In this document: positions 58,751 through 64,000 of the stretch, one piece after another
Numbering within the stretch: the stretch's first letter is position 1
Layout: every line of letters begins with the position of its first letter
Source: Mixta sp. Marseille-Q2659
GTDB lineage: Bacteria; Pseudomonadota; Gammaproteobacteria; Enterobacterales; Enterobacteriaceae
Assembly (NCBI RefSeq): GCF_940807255.1
Contig: NZ_CALNWY010000011.1
Span: 1-64,000, forward strand
Length of the DNA: 64,000 nt
Reading direction: 5' to 3'
Made by a program: the position numbers and the translations under genes
The notes under the pieces: model-generated
What the model was told of the DNA's origin: nothing
Database searches by the model: none
Seen by the model: only the letters and a program-made list of their open reading frames with translations

Positions 58751-60571
58751 GTGAGACGATTAATTACCACGCTGGCAATATTATTCGTCGTGGTCGTAGC
58801 AGGAATGACAGCGCTGGTATTGCTGGTTAACCCGAACGATTTCCGCAATTACATGGTGCAGCAGGTTGAACAGCGTAGCGGCTATCAGCTGCGCCTTGAA
58901 GGCGATCTGCGCTGGCATGTCTGGCCGCAGCTCAGCATTCTTGCCGGACGTATGTCGGTGACCGCGCCCGGCGCGCAGCAGCCGGTGGTGATGGCGGAAA
59001 ACATGCGCCTGGATGTCCATCTCCTTCCTTTACTTTCGCATCAGCTCAGCGTGAAGCAGGTGATGCTGAAAAATGCGGTGATTCGTCTGACGCCGGACAG
59101 CGCCGCCAAACGTCCTGATGATGCGCCGGTAGGGCCAGCCGACTCCGCGCCTTCTGAGCCGGTAAGAGGCTGGACGTTCGATATTAACAATCTCGAAGTG
59201 GCGGACAGCCTGCTGATCTGGCAGCAGCCGCAGGGCGAAGAGATTAACTTCCGCGATCTTAACCTTTCTTTGACGCAGGACAGCCGCCGCGAGGCGACGC
59301 TGTCGCTGGCGACGCGCGTCAGCCGCGATCAGCGTGAATTACAGCTGTCGCTGAACGGCGAAATGAACGTGGCGGAATATCCCCATCGCGTGAACGGCAA
59401 AATCGATGAACTGAGCTGGCAGCTTCAGGGGCCGGGTTTACCGGCCGCAGGCTTGCAGGGTAAAGGCAGCCTGCAGGCGGAGTGGCTGGACGACAGCCAG
59501 CGCTTCTCGCTGCAAAACGTGGCGCTGACGCTGGGCGAAAGCCAGCTGAACGGCGCCATCAGCGGTAAGCTGGGCAATGCGCCGCGGGTCAATATCGATC
59601 TGCGCTCGCCGCGCCTCGACCTGGATGCGCTGGCGGGCCTGACGCCGCCGACAGGGACAACGGCAGATGCCGCTGCGCCGGTTAACGCCAATCGCAGCCG
59701 CCCACCGGTTATTGCCGAGCCCAAAAGCTATATCGATCATCCGTTGAACGCCATGCAGACGGAACTGAAGCTGCAGGTTGATACGCTGCGCTGGCGCGGC
59801 ATGGATCTGCAACAGGTGGCGATTGACGCGCAAAACCAGCAGGGCCTGGTGACGCTTGCCCGGCTAAGCGGTCAGGTAGGGGAGGGCACCTTCTCATTGC
59901 CCGGCACGCTGGATTTGCGCCAGCAGCCAGCGCAGGCCGCGCTGCGTCCGGTACTGAATAACATTGCGCTGGCGCCGTTGCTGCACGCTTTTGCGTTGCC
60001 GCCGACGCTGGACGGCCAGCTGAGCTTAACGGGTAACCTGAGCGGCAACGGATTGAGCGTGGATGATTTCCATCGTCACTGGCGCGGTAATGCCGATATG
60101 GCGCTGGCTTCCGCACGCATTATCGGCATGAACTTCCCGCAGCTGGTACAGCGCGCCGTTGGCCGTAACAGCGATCGGGTCAGCAGCGATGAAGAGAGCG
60201 GCAACAGTAATGAAACGCATCTCGACAAGCTGCAGGCGCAGGCTACGTTAAATAACGGATTAATGACGCTGAAAAACCTGCAGGGCAGCGCCGCGCGCTT
60301 TACGTTAGGCGGTGAAGGGCAGATCGATATGGCGCGTCGTCAGTGTGATATTAACTTCGGCGTACAGGTGACCGGCGGCTGGAAAGGTGAAAATGCCCTA
60401 ATCGCCGCCCTTCAGAAGACGGCGGTTCCGCTGCGTATTTATGGCGGCTGGGATAATCTGCAATATAACCTGCAGGTGGATCAGCTGCTGCGTCAGCGAC
60501 TGGAAAATGAAGCCAAAACCCGCCTTGAGAACTGGTCGCAGCGTCATCAGCAGGGTGCTTCGCCCCGCTGA
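58751..60571 (+). CDS. asmA: Outer-membrane assembly protein AsmA
   Basis: Inner-membrane-anchored periplasmic protein of the AsmA-like (bridge-type lipid transfer) family; in E. coli asmA alleles suppress assembly defects of outer-membrane porins and the protein is implicated in phospholipid transport. The start is GTG at 58751, 20 bases after dcd. An N-terminal anchor (ITTLAILFVVVVAGMTALVLLV) is followed by a long beta-rich periplasmic region and the C-terminal AsmA_2-type domain (DFHRHWRGNADMALASARIIGMNFPQLVQRAVG). The 606 residues fit the family. It converges with yegH across a shared terminator. Confidence 0.95.
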   Translation: MRRLITTLAILFVVVVAGMTALVLLVNPNDFRNYMVQQVEQRSGYQLRLEGDLRWHVWPQLSILAGRMSVTAPGAQQPVVMAENMRLDVHLLPLLSHQLSVKQVMLKNAVIRLTPDSAAKRPDDAPVGPADSAPSEPVRGWTFDINNLEVADSLLIWQQPQGEEINFRDLNLSLTQDSRREATLSLATRVSRDQRELQLSLNGEMNVAEYPHRVNGKIDELSWQLQGPGLPAAGLQGKGSLQAEWLDDSQRFSLQNVALTLGESQLNGAISGKLGNAPRVNIDLRSPRLDLDALAGLTPPTGTTADAAAPVNANRSRPPVIAEPKSYIDHPLNAMQTELKLQVDTLRWRGMDLQQVAIDAQNQQGLVTLARLSGQVGEGTFSLPGTLDLRQQPAQAALRPVLNNIALAPLLHAFALPPTLDGQLSLTGNLSGNGLSVDDFHRHWRGNADMALASARIIGMNFPQLVQRAVGRNSDRVSSDEESGNSNETHLDKLQAQATLNNGLMTLKNLQGSAARFTLGGEGQIDMARRQCDINFGVQVTGGWKGENALIAALQKTAVPLRIYGGWDNLQYNLQVDQLLRQRLENEAKTRLENWSQRHQQGASPR

Positions 60572-60579
60572 GCTGATAT

Positions 60580-60611
60580 AAAAGCCGCCCGCTAAGCAGG
60601 CGGCTTTTTTT
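60580..60611. terminator. Bidirectional terminator between asmA and yegH
   Basis: AAAGCCGCC (60581-60589) and GGCGGCTTT (60599-60607) form a 9-bp stem with a 9-nt loop, flanked by A residues on the left and a T-run on the right. It serves both convergent genes; the T-run abuts the yegH stop codon. Confidence 0.9.
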
Positions 60612-62187
60612 ATGCCTCGTAGTCGGGGTCGCGCTGATAAAGCGGAATAATCTTCACCTTATGCACGCGATGGCTTTCGACCTCTAAGGTGCGGAACAGA
60701 TAATCGCCAAGCTGCAGCTCCTCGCCCGGCTGCGGAATGTGCTGTAGCTGATCCATCAGCAGACCGGCGATGGTGTGATAATCACGCTTTTCATTCAGCG
60801 GCAGCTCGATATACATCATCAAATCCTCCAGCGGCATATGGCCGTTGGCTATCCAGCTGCCGTCCTCGCACTGGAAAATGTCATAGCGCGCATCCAGCTC
60901 CTCGCTTTCGTTAGGTAAATTACCAGCGATGGTTTCCATCACGTCGCTTAACGTAACCACGCCTTCCAGCGAGCCGAACTCATCAACCACAAAGGCAAAG
61001 TGGGTCCGCGCGCTGCGGAACTGCTCCAGCGCCAGCAGCAGCGTGAGCTGTTCCGGGAACACCAGCGGCTGACGGATCAGGGCGCGCAGATCGAGCGAAT
61101 GATGATGCAGCGACTGGTGCAGCAGGTCGATAACATGCACCACGCCGAGCGGCTCGCTGCCGTTTTCGGTAATCAGGATGCGGGTGTGCTGATTGCGATC
61201 GAGCTGCGCCATGATTTTTTCAGGCGTATCGCTCAGGTCAACATGCTCAATATCGTGGCGTGACGTCATAATGCTGCTGACGCTGCGCTGCGCCATGCCC
61301 ATCACGCGCAGGATCATCTGGCGTTCCTGCTTATTGAAGACCGCACCCTGCTCATGAGCGTCCGCCACCAGCGAAGAGGTTTCCGTATCTAAATCGGCTT
61401 CGGCGGTCTGGCCGCGCAGCAGATGCAGCACCGCTTCTGCGGTGCGCTTGCGTAGCGGCATGGTCGAAGAAAGGAAGCGACGGCGGTTAAACTGCGACAG
61501 CTGGTTAAAGCTCTCGATTAAAATAGAGAAGCCAATGGCGGCATAGAGGTAGCCTTTCGGAATATGGAAGCCGAAGCCTTCTGCGATCAGGCTAAAGCCG
61601 ATCATCAGCAGAAAGCTCAGGCATAAAATCACAATGGTTGGGTGGCCGTTCACAAAACGGGTCAGCGGCTTGCTGGCCAGAATCATCAGGAAAATAGCGA
61701 TAACCACCGCCGCCATCATCACCGGCAGATGATCTACCATGCCGACAGCGGTTATCACCGCATCAAGCGAGAAGACCGCATCCAGCACCACGATTTGCGC
61801 CACCACCGGCCAGAAACGCGCGCCGCGTTTTTGCGGCTTCTCATCGCCGTTGCCGCCTTCCAGCCGCTCGTTTAGCTCCATGGTGGCTTTAAACAGCAGA
61901 AACAGCCCGCCAACCAGCATGATCAGATCGCGTGCGCTAAAGCCATGAGAGAAGAGCGTAAATAACGGACGCGTTAACCCGGTTAACCAGGATATAGAGG
62001 TCAGCAGCACCAGCCGCATAATCAGCGCCAGCAGCAGGCCGGTGACCCTGGCACGATCGCGCTGCGCTGGCGGTAATTTCTCCGCCAGAATAGCGATAAA
62101 GACCAAATTATCGATGCCAAGCACCAGTTCCAGCACGATTAGCGTAACCAGCCCGGCCCAAATTGACGGATCGGCGATCCATTCCAT
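60610..62187 (-). CDS. yegH: TerC/CBS/CorC-domain membrane protein YegH
   Basis: Multi-domain inner-membrane protein. The N-terminal part is a TerC-like transporter ([30 protein letters not shown]..., about 1-235). It is followed by two CBS domains ([14 protein letters not shown] and [49 protein letters not shown]) and a C-terminal CorC/HlyC transporter-associated domain. The 525 residues compare with 527 in E. coli YegH. The family is proposed to handle manganese, calcium or other metal ions; substrate here is not shown. It is divergent from wza across the capsule-type regulatory region, as in E. coli. Confidence 0.94.
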   Translation of the reverse strand: MEWIADPSIWAGLVTLIVLELVLGIDNLVFIAILAEKLPPAQRDRARVTGLLLALIMRLVLLTSISWLTGLTRPLFTLFSHGFSARDLIMLVGGLFLLFKATMELNERLEGGNGDEKPQKRGARFWPVVAQIVVLDAVFSLDAVITAVGMVDHLPVMMAAVVIAIFLMILASKPLTRFVNGHPTIVILCLSFLLMIGFSLIAEGFGFHIPKGYLYAAIGFSILIESFNQLSQFNRRRFLSSTMPLRKRTAEAVLHLLRGQTAEADLDTETSSLVADAHEQGAVFNKQERQMILRVMGMAQRSVSSIMTSRHDIEHVDLSDTPEKIMAQLDRNQHTRILITENGSEPLGVVHVIDLLHQSLHHHSLDLRALIRQPLVFPEQLTLLLALEQFRSARTHFAFVVDEFGSLEGVVTLSDVMETIAGNLPNESEELDARYDIFQCEDGSWIANGHMPLEDLMMYIELPLNEKRDYHTIAGLLMDQLQHIPQPGEELQLGDYLFRTLEVESHRVHKVKIIPLYQRDPDYEA

Positions 62188-62723
62188 ACCCTGTTTTACC
62201 TTTTATTGTTTATTTACCAGAGCAAATGATGGAATCTGAATAATGAAAACGCAATATTACCTGAGATAAATCCTAAATAAAAAATGCGCAGGCCTTATTT
62301 CTCGCCCATTATGCGCGTGATATTAGTTTTTCATATTGAAATTTGGCGGGGCGTAGTGAAGGGCGATTATTAACATTTGCTGGCTAAATAAACATCTGAT
62401 ATTCGCATCACGTAATAAAAGTTATTATCAAGCCGGAATTATCTGGAAAAGAAAGAAAGGTCTTACTGGGTTAACTTATTGAATTAAAGGGATTATTTTT
62501 TATATTCTTTAGTCTTATTCTGAAAGTGCTATGGATCTGCTTACTCACGCTTGTCACAACCAGTCAATAGTATAAAAATCTAGCCATAACTTATGTGATC
62601 GAACCGAGATAATTGATGCGGCTAATCTGCTGCGCTCAGATTAAAGCGCTATCTCTTGTTGCTTTATGAAAGATATAAAGCCGTTCGATTTACACGCCTC
62701 AAATAGCACTGTTTCTGATTTAA
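62188..62723. other. AT-rich region upstream of the JUMPstart element
   Basis: About 540 bases, clearly lower in G+C than the backbone, between yegH and the capsule leader. No gene is supported. It should contain the divergent yegH promoter and the main capsule promoter. A weak match to an RcsAB box (TCAGAATAAGACTA on the minus strand, about 62512-62525) is present but only partial. Confidence 0.6.
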
Positions 62724-62759
62724 CAGCATTGGTAGCTGAAAGCCAGGGGCGGTAGCGTG
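62724..62759 (+). promoter_or_regulatory. JUMPstart sequence with ops element
   Basis: The sequence matches the JUMPstart consensus over most of its length, including GGTAGCTG, AAGCCAGGGGC and the complete ops core GGCGGTAGCGTG at 62748-62759. In enterobacteria ops pauses RNA polymerase and recruits RfaH, which prevents early termination in long polysaccharide operons. Its place about 400 bases ahead of wza and its orientation are as expected. Confidence 0.95.
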
Positions 62760-63165
62760 CTTAAACTCTGGTGGGCTGCCTCAAATAAGCGCGTCAAGAG
62801 TAATTTATAATTTTCTGTTGTTTTAAGACTAATGCTAAATAAATACGACAGAATAGTGTAATCCATCGCAAGGCCCGATTCGGACGTCATTACCGGAACT
62901 CAGGGCGGAAATAACGCCGATTCGGTCAGCAGGCTTGACCATCATTGCCTGAATTGCATGACAGCGGGTCGCTTCTGTTTTTACCGGGCGTACACAGAGC
63001 GGCTTTAGCGGCAGGAACATTTATATAAAACGAGGGGCAAACATCTCATGACGGAACAGCAATAGTTAGGGCAGATTGGTCGTGAATTGACGTTTATTCA
63101 TGAACTTTTTTTGCGGCGACACACACCGCTTTAGACAATAAATCAGCAATAGTGATGATAATTCA
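62760..63165 (+). other. Long untranslated leader of the capsule operon
   Basis: About 400 bases between the ops element and the wza start codon. No gene is supported; a 61-codon minus-strand frame (62835-63020) has no recognisable features. Such leaders are usual for Wzy-dependent capsule operons. No strong intrinsic terminator was identified inside it. Confidence 0.6.
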
Positions 63166-64000
63166 ATGATGAAAACGAAACTTAAGTTGGCTCCGTTACT
63201 GGTGTCCATCTCACTTATCAGTGGCTGTACTGTAGTCCCAGGGCAAAATGTTTCTACCAGCGGTAAAGATGTGATTAAGCAGCAGGATGCTGACTATGAC
63301 ATCAATAAAATGGTTAACGTCTATCCACTCACGCCAATGCTGGTTGAGCAACTGCGCAGCAAGCCAGTTGTTGCGCAGCCGAACCCGCTGCTCGATCAGG
63401 AAATTGCTAACTATGAATACCGTATTGGTGTCGGCGATGTGTTGAGCGTCACCGTCTGGGATCACCCGGAACTGACGACGCCAGCCGGCCAGTACCGCAG
63501 CGCCAGCGACACCGGCAACTGGGTACATTCCGACGGCACCATCTATTACCCTTATATCGGCAAAGTTAAAGTTGTCGGCAAAACTATTCAACAGGTGCGC
63601 ACTGAAATTCAGAACCGCCTGGCCAGCTATATCGAAAGCCCGCAGGTTGATGTCAATATCGCCGCATTTCGATCGCAAAAAGCCTATGTCACCGGCGAAG
63701 TTGGCACCTCGGGGAAACAGGAAATTACCAATATCCCGCTAACCGTGCTGGACGCCATTAACGCCGCGGGCGGCCTGGCGGCTGACGCCGACTGGCGCAA
63801 CGTGATCCTGACTCACAACGGACGCGAACAGCGTATTTCCCTGCAGGCGCTGATGCAGAACGGCGATCTGACTCAGAACCGTCTGCTCTATGCAGGCGAT
63901 ATCCTTTATGTACCGCGTAATGATGAACTGAAAGTCTTTGTGATGGGTGAAGTAACTCGTCAGCAGACCCTGAAAATGGATCGCAGCGGCATGACGTTGA
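63166..64000 (+). CDS. wza: Polysaccharide export outer-membrane lipoprotein Wza (3' end outside window)
   Basis: Octameric outer-membrane channel for capsule or exopolysaccharide, working with Wzc and Wzb; AmsH in Erwinia. Visible are 278 codons starting [23 protein letters not shown], with the lipobox ISGC and lipidated cysteine near residue 21. The poly-saccharide export motif [58 protein letters not shown] and the SLBB-like [29 protein letters not shown] are almost identical to E. coli Wza. It is the first gene after the JUMPstart leader, so the cluster here begins with wza and not with an initiating glycosyltransferase. Confidence 0.96.
   Translation, partial: MMKTKLKLAPLLVSISLISGCTVVPGQNVSTSGKDVIKQQDADYDINKMVNVYPLTPMLVEQLRSKPVVAQPNPLLDQEIANYEYRIGVGDVLSVTVWDHPELTTPAGQYRSASDTGNWVHSDGTIYYPYIGKVKVVGKTIQQVRTEIQNRLASYIESPQVDVNIAAFRSQKAYVTGEVGTSGKQEITNIPLTVLDAINAAGGLAADADWRNVILTHNGREQRISLQALMQNGDLTQNRLLYAGDILYVPRNDELKVFVMGEVTRQQTLKMDRSGMTL

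Noticed and set aside
62505-62530. RcsAB box in the capsule promoter region
   Set aside because: The best word matches only about 10 of 14 consensus positions and lacks the conserved right half, so it is not listed as a feature of its own.
62835-63020. 61-codon minus-strand ORF in the capsule leader
   Set aside because: There is no domain, no ribosome binding site and it is antisense to an expected untranslated leader.
63211-63678. 155-codon minus-strand ORF opposite wza
   Set aside because: It lies fully inside the clearly conserved wza gene and has no features of its own.

Overview
The window is chromosomal DNA of a gamma-proteobacterium of the order Enterobacterales, most likely Erwiniaceae (Pantoea, Mixta or Erwinia relatives). 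This rests on near-identity of many products to E. coli proteins and on gene order. Read right to left, the backbone (wza, yegH, asmA, dcd, udk, yegE, yegD, mdtABCD-baeSR, yegQ, CyaR, yegS, thiD/thiM, mrp/metG, yohJK-cdd, sanA, mglCAB, galS) follows the order of the 45-48 min region of E. coli K-12. Between these anchors sit genes found elsewhere in E. coli or absent from it (a FUSC transporter, maeA, an iron ADH, a torYZ-like pair, araE, ecotin, mltB, a type VI secretion cargo module and the rsp cluster). The exact genus is an inference.

Layout. 1-4.9 kb: the 3' part of galS, then mglBAC (galactose/methylgalactoside ABC import), with a Gal operator, CRP site and -10 box in class II spacing. 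5.1-12 kb: FUSC-family transporter, sanA, malic enzyme maeA, cytidine deaminase cdd and yohK/yohJ. 12-17.7 kb: a repeat-bearing non-coding block, then divergent metG and mrp, an iron alcohol dehydrogenase and a GNAT enzyme. 17.8-21.5 kb: a Tat-exported molybdoenzyme and pentahaem cytochrome c (torZ/torY type) behind an FNR-like promoter. 21.7-25.6 kb: araE, a 7-bp microsatellite, ecotin, a 37-bp tandem repeat and mltB. 25.6-27.8 kb: an AT-rich accessory patch with an ABC-ATPase fragment, a frameshifted Tlde1-type L,D-transpeptidase toxin gene, a candidate immunity gene and an orphan hcp, bounded by near-identical direct repeats. 27.8-29.5 kb: TPP riboswitch and thiMD. 29.6-35.6 kb: rspA-rspB-MFS-mannonate oxidoreductase-rspR, a sugar-acid catabolic operon with a CRP-type promoter and a decayed MHS transporter upstream. 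36.5-39 kb: yegS, the sRNA CyaR and trhP (yegQ). 39.1-50.1 kb: mdtABCD-baeSR, an RND efflux operon with its envelope-stress two-component system. 50.4-62.2 kb: aldo/keto reductase, yegD, yegE, a PAP2 phosphatase, udk, dcd, asmA and yegH. 62.2-64 kb: a long AT-rich leader with a JUMPstart/ops element, then the start of wza, the first gene of a capsule or exopolysaccharide operon.

Shared logic. Sites matching CRP at -41.5 or close to it occur upstream of mglB, rspA and CyaR, and a weaker one lies before araE, so much of the window looks like carbon-catabolite-controlled genes. Pyrimidine salvage genes (cdd, udk, dcd) and envelope genes (mdt/bae, asmA, mltB, sanA, wza) form two further themes. 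No tRNA, rRNA, insertion sequence, integrase or CRISPR array was seen. The most unusual stretch is the 25.6-27.8 kb patch. I found no large undescribed system; the novel-looking elements are small (repeats, palindromes and the decaying T6SS cargo module).
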